From: Flavobacteriaceae bacterium
GTDB lineage: Bacteria > Bacteroidota > Bacteroidia > Flavobacteriales > Flavobacteriaceae
Assembly (NCBI GenBank): GCA_013003145.1
Contig: JABDLH010000087.1
Location: forward strand, 1 to 29,373
DNA length: 29,373 bases
Direction: 5' to 3'
The notes under the pieces were generated by a model. The model did not search any database, was not told the origin of the DNA, and saw only the letters and a list, made by a program, of their open reading frames with translations. The translations under genes were made by a program, and so were the position numbers. Position 1 is the stretch's first letter. Each line of letters opens with the position of its first letter. Positions 1-7,415 of this stretch are shown here, piece by piece.

Positions 1-1
1 G

Positions 2-181
2 CCTTATAGTGTTAACCCTGGCACGACATTCGGAGCCGCCCACCTCTGGGAACATGCGGATCTGTCTCCGGCCCTATCGTCAACGATATGGTATCTCTTC
101 GCCGAACTGGATATTAATCCCTTAGGAGCTAACGACAAAGATTTACCTAACTCGGACAAATTCTGGAAAGCTTCTATTTAG
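2..181 (+). CDS. C-terminal fragment of an unrecognised protein
   Basis: An open frame runs from the window edge for 59 codons to a TAG stop, so only the C-terminus of the gene is present. The residues are mixed and globular-looking, with a run reading HLWEHADLSPALSSTIWYLF, no low complexity and no obvious membrane segment. I do not recognise the family and assign no function. The gene converges on the nosY end of the minus-strand nos operon with 81 bases between the stops, and no clear hairpin terminator is visible there. The next bases upstream would decide whether the frame is real. Confidence 0.55.
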   Translation, partial: PYSVNPGTTFGAAHLWEHADLSPALSSTIWYLFAELDINPLGANDKDLPNSDKFWKASI

Positions 182-262
182 AGGGTATTTTAAAAGTCAC
201 TTCACGGATACCAGGTTAATAGTTGTTATCTCTTTGGCCTTAGTCCAAACAAATACAATTTT

Positions 263-1045
263 TTAGAAATCCTTTCTCTCGGCTCGGTGAAGTAATCTCC
301 ATACTGGAAAAACTGTCCATAACATTAAAACACACAGTGCTATTATAAGACCAGATTGGGTGCCAAAAAATTTTTGAAAAACTGCACCAGTATACCCCAA
401 TAGTGCAGCGATGTCTAATTTCAGCAATATCAGTATTCGTGAAAGATCTATCGGGTTAAGCATGGTTGCAATTATGGAAAAACGATCTAAGGGATATTCT
501 TCAAATACTATCAGGGAGAGTAAAAATAGCCCATCATATATAACAGCCATAAATAGCCAGAGTAGAACCGTATATCCAAACCCTTTTATTTTATTATCCT
601 GTGAAATAGCAATATTGAAGGATAAGGCCGTAAAGATAAAACTCAGTGAAGTTCCAATTAGTAAAAGCAAACTAAAGTCCCAAATTACACCGCTCTTAAA
701 CAGCCCGTATATAAGGAAGGGTAACCCCAGGCCAATGATTAGGCTGAGAGAAAGAGAACCTGCCACCCCAAGATAAAGGCCTAAAAAAATAGAACTCCTC
801 CGTATAGGTTGTGCAAGTAACAAATCTGTAAATTCTTTAGAATTATAATAATACATGATTCCAAAGATGGTGCCTATCAAAGGAACGAGAACCACGATGA
901 TATTCATCAAAGTAATCACTGCCTTGGACAGGTCGTTATTCAGAAACAAGAGAACAAACCCCAGCATTAAATAGAAAAGCAAATAGACATAACTCCATCG
1001 ACTTCTCATCAGGTCGTACACGCTGTACTTAAGGATTTTAAACAT
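263..1045 (-). CDS. nosY: NosY, ABC transporter permease of the nitrous oxide reductase maturation system
   Basis: This 260-residue inner-membrane protein has about six hydrophobic segments, for example residues 20-35, 43-68, 90-115, 122-146, 158-180 and a C-terminal one near 232-252. That is the usual size and layout of ABC-2 type NosY permeases. NosY pairs with the NosF ATPase and the periplasmic NosD to deliver a sulfur species or copper needed to build the CuZ centre of nitrous oxide reductase. The ATG start lies inside the end of nosF (8-base overlap), which implies translational coupling. It is the last gene of the operon. The identity rests strongly on the nosD-nosF-nosY order, since permeases of this class resemble each other. 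Confidence 0.9.
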   Translation of the reverse strand: MFKILKYSVYDLMRSRWSYVYLLFYLMLGFVLLFLNNDLSKAVITLMNIIVVLVPLIGTIFGIMYYYNSKEFTDLLLAQPIRRSSIFLGLYLGVAGSLSLSLIIGLGLPFLIYGLFKSGVIWDFSLLLLIGTSLSFIFTALSFNIAISQDNKIKGFGYTVLLWLFMAVIYDGLFLLSLIVFEEYPLDRFSIIATMLNPIDLSRILILLKLDIAALLGYTGAVFQKFFGTQSGLIIALCVLMLWTVFPVWRLLHRAERKDF

Positions 1046-1748
1046 AGACTTTAGTTGTTGCTATGGCCGCTATAGCGTGCTCCACATCGTTTTCACCAGT
1101 TAGCTCTTTTAGCGAATTAATACTTCCTTTGAAGTAAATTTTACCTTCTAAAAGATACACGATCTCGTCTGCGATTTCCTCTACGAATTGCATAATATGA
1201 GAACTAAGTAAAATGGTTTTACCCATCTCTTTCTCTGTCCGAATAAGACGTTTCAAACTGATGAGGGATGAGGGATCCAGACCTGTTGTGGGTTCGTCCA
1301 GTATAAGAAGTGAACTGTCAAACATAAAGGTTAAAACCAGGTTGACTTTTTGCTTGGTGCCTCCCGATAAGGTAGACAGCTTTTTATCCAGGTAGCTTTG
1401 CAGTTCAAATAATTTTACCAGCTCCGATTCCTCAGACGGTTGACCCCTCAGATCCTTGATCATGGAGAGAAGCTCCTTTACCTTTAGATTTCCTGGGAAG
1501 TCGGCGATTTGTGGCAAATAATTGATTTGTTCCCTGTACACCCATTTCCCCCTGATAGAATGGCCGGAGACGCTCAGGCTACCCTGATCTGGTAATACCA
1601 TTCCTAAAATACATTTAATAAGAGTACTCTTACCAGAACCATTAGGTCCTAAAATGGCATAAATACCCCCCGCCTCAAAGTTCAGTTCCACCCCTTGCAG
1701 CACCTTATTTTTACCGAATTTTTTATGCAGGTTTTCTATTAATATCAT
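1038..1748 (-). CDS. nosF: NosF, ABC transporter ATP-binding protein for NosZ maturation
   Basis: This 236-residue ABC ATPase has every hallmark: Walker A GPNGSGKST at residues 34-42, the signature LSGGTKQK, Walker B LLILDEPTTGLD followed by the D-loop, and the switch histidine in LLSSHIMQF. It should hydrolyse ATP in the cytoplasm to power the NosY permease in assembly of the NosZ copper site. The ATG at 1748 overlaps the nosD stop by 4 bases (an ATGA junction) and its own end overlaps nosY by 8 bases, so nosDFY is a tightly coupled block. The generic ABC fold alone would not specify the substrate; the context does. Confidence 0.93.
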   Translation of the reverse strand: MILIENLHKKFGKNKVLQGVELNFEAGGIYAILGPNGSGKSTLIKCILGMVLPDQGSLSVSGHSIRGKWVYREQINYLPQIADFPGNLKVKELLSMIKDLRGQPSEESELVKLFELQSYLDKKLSTLSGGTKQKVNLVLTFMFDSSLLILDEPTTGLDPSSLISLKRLIRTEKEMGKTILLSSHIMQFVEEIADEIVYLLEGKIYFKGSINSLKELTGENDVEHAIAAIATTKVYV

Positions 1749-2983
1749 AGTTTCTGTTTCATGAGTGGGTAAGCATCAACCAGGTTATCCGGAGTGAAAG
1801 CAGGAGAGACTTTTTCAGAGAAATCTATAAGGTCCATGAAAAAACTTCTTAACAGCACAATGGTCTCAGGAGTCCGGTTCACAATATAAGAGAACAACTT
1901 TACCGGCCTGTAAGGAACATCGCCAATACCATTCTTATCCAGATCATATCCGGTATACTCGCTCCAGTAATTCCTTTTAAAGACATTGTCGTTTATGTTA
2001 CTATTATACGACAGGTCAAAAGAGTTGTTAATAAAGCTATTCCCACTAAAAGTATTTCCATAGCAAGCTCCTCTGACTTTAACTGCCCAACCATTTCGCC
2101 TGAATAAATTGTTGGAATAGCTCACCCTATTCGCACCTTCAACCTGTATACCAATAGTGTTTTCCAGGAAATGATTGTCTAAAATTTCAGAATCATTTAT
2201 TTCCTTCAACAACAACCCGAATGCTGCAGTTCCCCAATTTTCTTTAAATACGTTCCGCTTCATTATGATCTTTTTCGAAAACATTACGGCCACGCCTGCA
2301 CCGTTATTCACAAAGGAATTCCCCTGATATATGTCATTGTTAGAAAACATGAAGTGAAGTCCGTAACGTACGTTATTTTTACTGGTATTACCGGTTATAT
2401 TAATGTTATCGGAAAATTCCAGGTAAATTCCATCTCTCACCTTTTCGATATGATTATGAATCACTTCAATAAAAGTACAATGCCACAATTGTATCCCATT
2501 TCCAGAATTGAATTCTTCCTCAGCGTCACCCTTTACAATGTTATTGAGCACTTTACCCCGGGTTGCCTTCTCTAAATAAATACCAAAGAACAAATGCTCC
2601 AGTACCATATCCCGAATAATAAAATCTTTGGATTTTACGACCCGGATAGCAGCAAAATCCTTAGTATAGCTGGTTCCCACATTGATAATACGAATTCCAC
2701 CTATTGTAACCTCATCGGATTGGATCGTCAGAATTTCCCCCTGATTCTGCCCATCAATGGTAGGCAGATCCTGTCCCAGAATTGTCAGGGGCTTTCTAAT
2801 CTTGAGGTCAAATTCTTTATAGGTGCCTGCCTTTATTAATATTGTATCATAGGCTTGTGCACTATCAATTGCATCTGTTACGGTTTTGTAGGTGCAGGAA
2901 TCACACACTTCTAACACCGCAGGGGGCCGAGCTCCATGCCACAGTACTCCAAGAAAAAGAAATAATAGTGTTATATGGTTCAT
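1745..2983 (-). CDS. nosD: NosD, periplasmic beta-helix protein for NosZ copper-site assembly
   Basis: NosD is an exported right-handed beta-helix protein that works with NosF and NosY in forming the CuZ centre of NosZ. The sequence starts with a hydrophobic signal segment (residues 1-20) and then shows many parallel beta-helix (PbH1/CASH) turns rich in N and G, such as NNIVKGD, GIYLEFSDNINITGN, GLHFMFSNNDIYQGN and GNSFINNSF. The 412-residue length is normal for NosD. I start it at the ATG at 2983 rather than at a TTG one codon upstream. It follows nosL by 41 bases and overlaps nosF by 4. The C-terminal part, containing DLDKNGIGDVPYRP, is the conserved tail seen in the family. Confidence 0.92.
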   Translation of the reverse strand: MNHITLLFLFLGVLWHGARPPAVLEVCDSCTYKTVTDAIDSAQAYDTILIKAGTYKEFDLKIRKPLTILGQDLPTIDGQNQGEILTIQSDEVTIGGIRIINVGTSYTKDFAAIRVVKSKDFIIRDMVLEHLFFGIYLEKATRGKVLNNIVKGDAEEEFNSGNGIQLWHCTFIEVIHNHIEKVRDGIYLEFSDNINITGNTSKNNVRYGLHFMFSNNDIYQGNSFVNNGAGVAVMFSKKIIMKRNVFKENWGTAAFGLLLKEINDSEILDNHFLENTIGIQVEGANRVSYSNNLFRRNGWAVKVRGACYGNTFSGNSFINNSFDLSYNSNINDNVFKRNYWSEYTGYDLDKNGIGDVPYRPVKLFSYIVNRTPETIVLLRSFFMDLIDFSEKVSPAFTPDNLVDAYPLMKQKL

Positions 2984-3024
2984 CAATCAAGTTTATTAGG
3001 AAGATTATGCAATAGCATTTCGCT

Positions 3025-3468
3025 TTACATCCCGGATTTAAAATGTTCTCTCAGTGATACCCAATTAAATATATCTCCTGGGTGTATTTCCGATAATTTA
3101 TCTGCCTCCGCTGCATTTTCAAAAGGAGTAAGAAAGGCGCCCATCGGACTTGGGAGGCTTTTGGCTATCAGGAATGTTCCGGAGTTCACATCCATCAATT
3201 TGCCGGGTTGATCAAAGGAATTGCAGAAATAACTGTTTCCTTTCATATCCTTTTCCAGGGAATAGTGAATCATACATTCCACAGCGTCAAAAGAATATAT
3301 CTTCCCTTTTGAGCTGACGATCTGAGCAGCACGCTGTAAATCCACAATGGTCATGGAACAATATTGGCATTTGTCTGTACCGTAATCGATGGGCCTCGGA
3401 CCGGTATTACAAGAATAAAAGGCCAGGATGATTACCAGGCTCACTAAACGGTATCTTAGCTTTTTCAT
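3025..3468 (-). CDS. nosL: NosL, copper-binding lipoprotein of the nos operon
   Basis: NosL is an outer- or inner-membrane-anchored Cu(I) chaperone that supplies copper to nitrous oxide reductase. This 147-residue protein has a lipoprotein signal with the acceptor Cys at residue 20 (FYSC). It then carries the diagnostic motif DKCQYCSM, a C-x2-C-x-M copper site with Cys34, Cys37 and Met39. Later there is the family-typical FDAVECMIHY stretch and a region ending in MGAFLTPF. The ATG overlaps the stop of the upstream membrane-protein gene by 4 bases (ATGA), so the two are translationally coupled. Length and motif fit NosL well. Confidence 0.92.
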   Translation of the reverse strand: MKKLRYRLVSLVIILAFYSCNTGPRPIDYGTDKCQYCSMTIVDLQRAAQIVSSKGKIYSFDAVECMIHYSLEKDMKGNSYFCNSFDQPGKLMDVNSGTFLIAKSLPSPMGAFLTPFENAAEADKLSEIHPGDIFNWVSLREHFKSGM

Positions 3469-4061
3469 TTTATCTTGTTCTTTTGCATGTTCCGACCAAT
3501 AGCGTAGGCAACAAAGGCTAGGAGAATTCCAAGTCCAAAACTAAGAGCCCCGAAATGAGGATAGGAATGGGCTTTAAAATTCAGAATATCCTTAGAACCA
3601 AATAATGGCGGCTGAAATCCCATGGCCGAACCATCTGGATTCGTGAATTTAAGTATCGCTTTAGGGTCTAGATCATGTCCGTAATCATGTTCCCATAAGT
3701 AAAAATCATAAATTCCGGCAGCACTGAGCAGCACCATGAGAATCCCCCAATACAAGAACCATTTATACCCTGCTTTCCAAGCTAAAAGAAGCCCAAGTAC
3801 TGTGGTGATAATAATGGTCACAGGAAAGATCTTGAACTCAGGGATTGCTTCTGGAATATATTTCATCCCTACGTAATGATTCATAAGGTTAATATTCTTG
3901 ATGTCGTGAGGATTTTTATCTGCAAAATCATTGATATAGATATTCATCCCCAAAGGTGTTGGATATTGGGGTGCCTCTAGCGTGATCGTCCATAGGGGAA
4001 ATACGAAGAGCAGCAATGGCAGCAATGCTGCTAGTGTCATAAAAATCCTAGATCTGTCCAT
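3465..4061 (-). CDS. Small polytopic membrane protein in the nosB position
   Basis: This 198-residue membrane protein has an N-terminal hydrophobic segment (about 5-28), a periplasm-facing loop with the conserved-looking NHYVGMKYIPE, two or three further segments (about 79-95, 103-121) and a C-terminal one (about 170-190). Atypical (clade II) nos clusters usually carry a membrane-protein gene, nosB, next to nosZ, and this gene sits exactly there, between nosZ and nosL, overlapping nosL by 4 bases. Calling it NosB-like is therefore inference from position and topology; I see no catalytic motif. The loop residues His, Met and several acidic residues could bind copper, but that is a guess. Its function in N2O reduction is not established by the sequence. 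Confidence 0.7.
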   Translation of the reverse strand: MDRSRIFMTLAALLPLLLFVFPLWTITLEAPQYPTPLGMNIYINDFADKNPHDIKNINLMNHYVGMKYIPEAIPEFKIFPVTIIITTVLGLLLAWKAGYKWFLYWGILMVLLSAAGIYDFYLWEHDYGHDLDPKAILKFTNPDGSAMGFQPPLFGSKDILNFKAHSYPHFGALSFGLGILLAFVAYAIGRNMQKNKIK

Positions 4062-4076
4062 ATTCGGTTTAAACTT

Positions 4077-4112
4077 TTAACTAAGGGCAGGTTTTTACTC
4101 CTGCCCTGTTAA
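4077..4112 (-). promoter_or_regulatory. Intercistronic hairpin between nosZ and the downstream nos genes
   Basis: In the 68-base gap after nosZ, two arms of AGGGCAGG and CCTGCCCT pair perfectly around an 8-base loop, extended by TTAAC and GTTAA with a two-base bulge (about 13 pairs). No T-run follows on the minus strand, so this looks less like a full terminator than a partial terminator or an mRNA 3' stabiliser. Either would let nosZ message outnumber that of the accessory genes. Confidence 0.6.
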
Positions 4113-4129
4113 ACACTAACTTTCTTTTA

Positions 4130-6082
4130 TTAATCGCCTAATCCCCAGCTTAACTCAAGGTTGGATGTCTCGGGAGACACCCTGACATAACCCTGCATTT
4201 CCTGGTGTAGTGCAGAACAGAAATCTGTACAGTAGAAAGGCCATACTCCAACTTGTTTGGGCTCCCAAACAAAAGTTTCAGTCTGCCCCGGCATAATTAG
4301 TAACTCGGAAGTATTAGCGCCGATCATACTGATCCCGTGAGGTACATCATAATCTTGCTCCAGGTTGGTAACATGGAAATAAACCTTATCACCAACTTTA
4401 ATCCCCTCAATATTATCAGGGTTAAAATGACTACGTATCATGGTCATATACACATGAACTTCCTTTCCATCACGAACTACCTTAACATCGGCATCCGTAG
4501 TGGCCGCATATTTATGCTTATTCTCGGTCAGATTAAAAATCTTTCTGGATCTCTCCGTAATCAGCTCAGCTGGGATTCCGGCGGCATAATGTGGTTCTCC
4601 GATTGTAGGGAAATCCAGTAAGAGTTCCATTTTCTCACCGGTGATATCGTATAGTTGCGCAGATTGGGTGACTTCGGGTCCGGTGGGTAAATATCTGTCC
4701 TTGGTGATCTTATTCATAGCCACCACGTACTTACCAAAAGGCTTTCTTGAATTTCCTCCCGGGATCATGAGGTGTCCTACAGAATAATAACAGGGTTGAC
4801 GGTCCAGTACTTCCCAGCTACCGACCTTCCATTTTACCACCTCGGAGGAAATAAAGAAGGTAGTATAGCCATTACCCTTTCCATCAAATTCAGTATGCAA
4901 CGGCCCCAAGCCGGCCTGTTTTACAGTCCCTGCCAGAACCTCTTCAAATTTTAGAATTGGGATACCATAGGCTTCACCATCAAATTGCTCGTTCTCAATT
5001 GCCGAAATCATTTTCTTGAAGGAGTGCACTGTGAGATCGGCCGAGAGCTTACCATTACCGACTATATATTCACCCGTAGGATCGACATCACATCCATGAG
5101 GAGATTTAGGGGTCGGTAATAAATACACCAGCCCGGGTAAACTTCCATCCAATACCCGTACCTCTTTTTTCATGGTAGAAGTTGCTGTATGGGTGTGTTC
5201 ATCATACACATTGTGTGCGTAATTGGCAGGCATAGTGGTAAACTTGCCTTCTTTAATATATTCTTCTGCTTTTTTCCAATTCACTGCCGCGATAAAATCC
5301 TTGTCATTCTGGGACGCATTAACTTCCAAAAGAGTGCTGGCCTCCTCGGAATTATAGGTAGAAAAGAACATCCATCCATGTGAAGCACCTCTTCCAGGAT
5401 GCGCTAGATCATAATCGAATCCGGGCATCAGGATTTGAAAAGATAAATCCATACCGCCATCTTCAGGATCTACACTGATAAATGACAATGATCCTTTAAA
5501 ATTTCCCTTGTAATCCTTAATAGAAATATCCGCTTGGGGAATGGGCACCGAAAATCGGGTCCCGGCCACTACGTATTCCGTATTCTCGGTTACAAATGCA
5601 GAGCTGTGATTCCCTGCACAATTGGGAATCTCAATAATCTCAGTAGTTTCAAAAACAGAGAGGTCTATCTTTGCAATCCTAGGAGTATTATTCCCATTGA
5701 TGAACACATACCGCCCGTCTAGTTCCCCATTAGTCTGTGAGATATCAGGATGATGTGAATCATCCCAAGGGACAAAGCCGTGGGAGGTTTGAAGCATGGG
5801 TTTGGTTTCTTCATTATAACCCCAAGCCTTTTCCGCATCTTGGGAGAATACCGGGATTACCTTAAATAGACGCCCGGAAGGAATACCGTATACTGAAAGC
5901 TGTCCACTGAACCCTCCTGAGATAAAGGCATAGAATTCGTCGTACTCCCCGGGAGCAACATATACTTTTTCCGCAGCGCTAGAAGCTAAGGCCCCCTTAT
6001 TTTCAGAATCTCGATCTCCGCAGCTAAGAAATAAAATGAGACTACAGAGCATGACGGCACTTGAATAAATGATTTTTTTCAT
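4130..6082 (-). CDS. nosZ: Nitrous oxide reductase NosZ, Sec/lipoprotein type (clade II-like)
   Basis: NosZ reduces N2O to N2 in the periplasm using a CuZ cluster in a beta-propeller and a CuA electron-entry site in a C-terminal cupredoxin domain. Both are visible. CuZ-region histidines occur in GNHSSAF, GASHGWMFF, SPHGCDVDP, GPLHTEF, VGHLM and EPHYAA. The CuA motif CTDFCSALHQEM is Cys618, Cys622, His626 and Met629, with the further His in VPHGISM. The N-terminus is a lipoprotein signal ending LFLSC, not a twin-arginine signal, which marks the atypical clade II. I chose the ATG at 6082 (650 residues); a GTG ten codons upstream would overlap the FAS1 gene. It lies 10 bases after the FAS1 stop in the same operon. 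Confidence 0.96.
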   Translation of the reverse strand: MKKIIYSSAVMLCSLILFLSCGDRDSENKGALASSAAEKVYVAPGEYDEFYAFISGGFSGQLSVYGIPSGRLFKVIPVFSQDAEKAWGYNEETKPMLQTSHGFVPWDDSHHPDISQTNGELDGRYVFINGNNTPRIAKIDLSVFETTEIIEIPNCAGNHSSAFVTENTEYVVAGTRFSVPIPQADISIKDYKGNFKGSLSFISVDPEDGGMDLSFQILMPGFDYDLAHPGRGASHGWMFFSTYNSEEASTLLEVNASQNDKDFIAAVNWKKAEEYIKEGKFTTMPANYAHNVYDEHTHTATSTMKKEVRVLDGSLPGLVYLLPTPKSPHGCDVDPTGEYIVGNGKLSADLTVHSFKKMISAIENEQFDGEAYGIPILKFEEVLAGTVKQAGLGPLHTEFDGKGNGYTTFFISSEVVKWKVGSWEVLDRQPCYYSVGHLMIPGGNSRKPFGKYVVAMNKITKDRYLPTGPEVTQSAQLYDITGEKMELLLDFPTIGEPHYAAGIPAELITERSRKIFNLTENKHKYAATTDADVKVVRDGKEVHVYMTMIRSHFNPDNIEGIKVGDKVYFHVTNLEQDYDVPHGISMIGANTSELLIMPGQTETFVWEPKQVGVWPFYCTDFCSALHQEMQGYVRVSPETSNLELSWGLGD

Positions 6083-6092
6083 CGTTTTATGT

Positions 6093-6677
6093 TTAGTTGT
6101 TTTTTTCTTCACTGGGAGGGAGCATCACTTTATCTATGACATGTACTATTCCATTTCCTGCTTGGATGCTCGCAATAATTTTAGCTTCTCCCACGTAGAC
6201 ATCATCCCCCTCAACCTTAATCATTACATTCTGGTTGTTGGCCTGGCCTAGTTTGGTGAATTTTTTCAGAAATTCTTTTGAGTATTTACCGGGTGTCACG
6301 TGGTAAGTAAGGATGTTGGAAAGTGTCGTCTTGTTTTCTGGCTTCATCAGGTCTTCAACTGTACCAGTAGGTAAGGCATCAAAAGCGGCATTGGTAGGAG
6401 CAAATACCATTAATGGACCTGCATTGACTAGCGAATTCTCTAATCCTGCAGCTGAGACGGCAGCCACCAAAGTGGTATGATCATCTGATCCAATGGCAAT
6501 ATCAAGAACTGTGGGGGTAGAAGTGTCATCTTTAATAAATGCCTGGCCGGTTTTGGTGACATCTTCCCCATCAGAGCTGGGTTGGACTTCATCTGTTCTT
6601 ACTTCATTTTTACAAGCCGAGCATAGCCCCAAGCAAAGTATTATAATCAATCCTGTGCGATAAAAATTATTGTTCAT
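6093..6677 (-). CDS. Fasciclin (FAS1) domain lipoprotein in the nos operon
   Basis: This 194-residue protein has a lipoprotein signal (LCSAC, acceptor Cys about residue 22), an acidic linker, and one FAS1 domain from about residue 55 to the end. The FAS1 hallmarks are visible: the H1 box PLMVFAPTNAAFDALP, the YHV motif in LTYHVTPGKY, and the H2 box GNGIVHVIDKVMLPP. FAS1 domains mediate adhesion or protein-protein contacts, and no enzymatic role can be read here. It lies between the cytochrome c gene (4 bases away) and nosZ (10 bases away), so it is surely co-transcribed. A role as scaffold or docking factor for NosZ and the cytochrome is inference. Confidence 0.9.
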   Translation of the reverse strand: MNNNFYRTGLIIILCLGLCSACKNEVRTDEVQPSSDGEDVTKTGQAFIKDDTSTPTVLDIAIGSDDHTTLVAAVSAAGLENSLVNAGPLMVFAPTNAAFDALPTGTVEDLMKPENKTTLSNILTYHVTPGKYSKEFLKKFTKLGQANNQNVMIKVEGDDVYVGEAKIIASIQAGNGIVHVIDKVMLPPSEEKNN

Positions 6678-6681
6678 AATC

Positions 6682-7194
6682 CTACTCTTCTAGGGTTCTA
6701 AAATATTCAAGAATGGCCCTGGCTTGTTCTTCGGAAAGTCCTTGGTTGGCCATGGGGGAACCATTGAATTCGATCAACAGATCTTTGGCTATGGGGTCTT
6801 CTTTCACCATCTGTTCCGGGTGGAGTATCATATTCATTATCCATTCAGGACTTCTCCTTTTAAGTATACCGTTAGGTGCAGGTCCAATAAATTTTTTACC
6901 CACCCTATGGCATGCCATACAGTATTGCTTAAAAATCGCTTCTCCTTCTGCAGCCATGGCTTGATCTATTTCAGTGGGAAGTTCGACCTTTGTAATCCCC
7001 CCTACTCCCTTATTCTTTAGGTCCACAAGTTCAGAGGCTTTAACCCTGTCTGTCTCGGCTTCAGGGTTGCTGGTCGTGGATTCTTGTTTTTGCCTTTCCA
7101 CGTTAAAGCCATCTTTTTTCTCTTCTGTTTTTCCCCCACAAGCTGCAAAAAGAAGTAGAGAGACTAATAGCAAGCCCATTCGATTTTTTTTCAT
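6682..7194 (-). CDS. Monohaem c-type cytochrome lipoprotein, likely electron donor to NosZ
   Basis: This 170-residue protein carries a lipoprotein signal (LLLFAAC, Cys about residue 19), a charged flexible linker (about 20-75) and a class I cytochrome c domain. The haem site is CMACH, followed by GPAPNGIL. The likely sixth ligand is the Met of GSPMANQGLS, and the C-terminal helix EEQARAILEYFRTL is typical. Clade II nos clusters often include cytochromes c that carry electrons from the quinone pool or bc1 complex to the CuA site. No nosR is seen in this operon, so this protein is the natural local candidate donor. It is the first gene of the operon, 4 bases before the FAS1 gene. Confidence 0.92.
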   Translation of the reverse strand: MKKNRMGLLLVSLLLFAACGGKTEEKKDGFNVERQKQESTTSNPEAETDRVKASELVDLKNKGVGGITKVELPTEIDQAMAAEGEAIFKQYCMACHRVGKKFIGPAPNGILKRRSPEWIMNMILHPEQMVKEDPIAKDLLIEFNGSPMANQGLSEEQARAILEYFRTLEE

Positions 7195-7220
7195 GCCTAG
7201 TTTGTTTAGTAATTATCAGC

Positions 7221-7249
7221 TAAATGTAGATTTTACTTATTACGGGCAA
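7221..7249 (-). promoter_or_regulatory. Predicted promoter of the nos operon
   Basis: On the minus strand a TTG (7247-7249) is followed after 18 bases by TACATTTA (7221-7228), one mismatch from the Bacteroidota -7 box TAnnTTTG. Transcription would start near 7217, about 22 bases before the cytochrome ATG. No other good promoter is seen before nosY, so one promoter could serve all eight genes. Confidence 0.5.
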
Positions 7250-7265
7250 TATGACTTTGGTCATA
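7250..7265 (-). promoter_or_regulatory. FNR/CRP-like operator upstream of the nos operon
   Basis: A perfect inverted repeat TATGAC-N4-GTCATA abuts the predicted -33 element. Its arm length and 4-base spacer match the geometry of FNR-type sites (TTGAT-N4-ATCAA in E. coli), though the arm sequence differs. The centre lies about 41 bases upstream of the predicted start, the class II activator position. Regulation by an oxygen- or NO-sensing Crp/Fnr protein is inference; no such regulator gene is in the window. Confidence 0.55.
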
Positions 7266-7339
7266 CCCTTTGATTTAGCCGAAATTCACACAATTTCAAT
7301 TCAAAGTAATCCTTGATTAAAGCTTTGCAATAGGGCACT

Positions 7340-7369
7340 AAAAAAACCGGAAGACTATGCCTCCCGGTT
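7340..7369 (-). terminator. Rho-independent terminator after the universal stress protein gene
   Basis: Reading the minus strand, AACCGGGAG pairs with CTTCCGGTT (nine pairs, one G-T) around a 7-base loop and is followed by seven T. It lies about 47 bases beyond the stop at 7416 and isolates this gene from the nos promoter. Confidence 0.85.
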
Positions 7370-7415
7370 ATTATAACTTCGTTGGTAAATTAGAAAATTT
7401 ACTGTTTTGCTAAGT

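Noticed and set aside
6083..6112. Upstream GTG start for nosZ
   Set aside because: It would overlap the FAS1 gene and put ten mostly Lys/Thr residues before a normal lipoprotein signal; the ATG at 6082 begins that signal directly.
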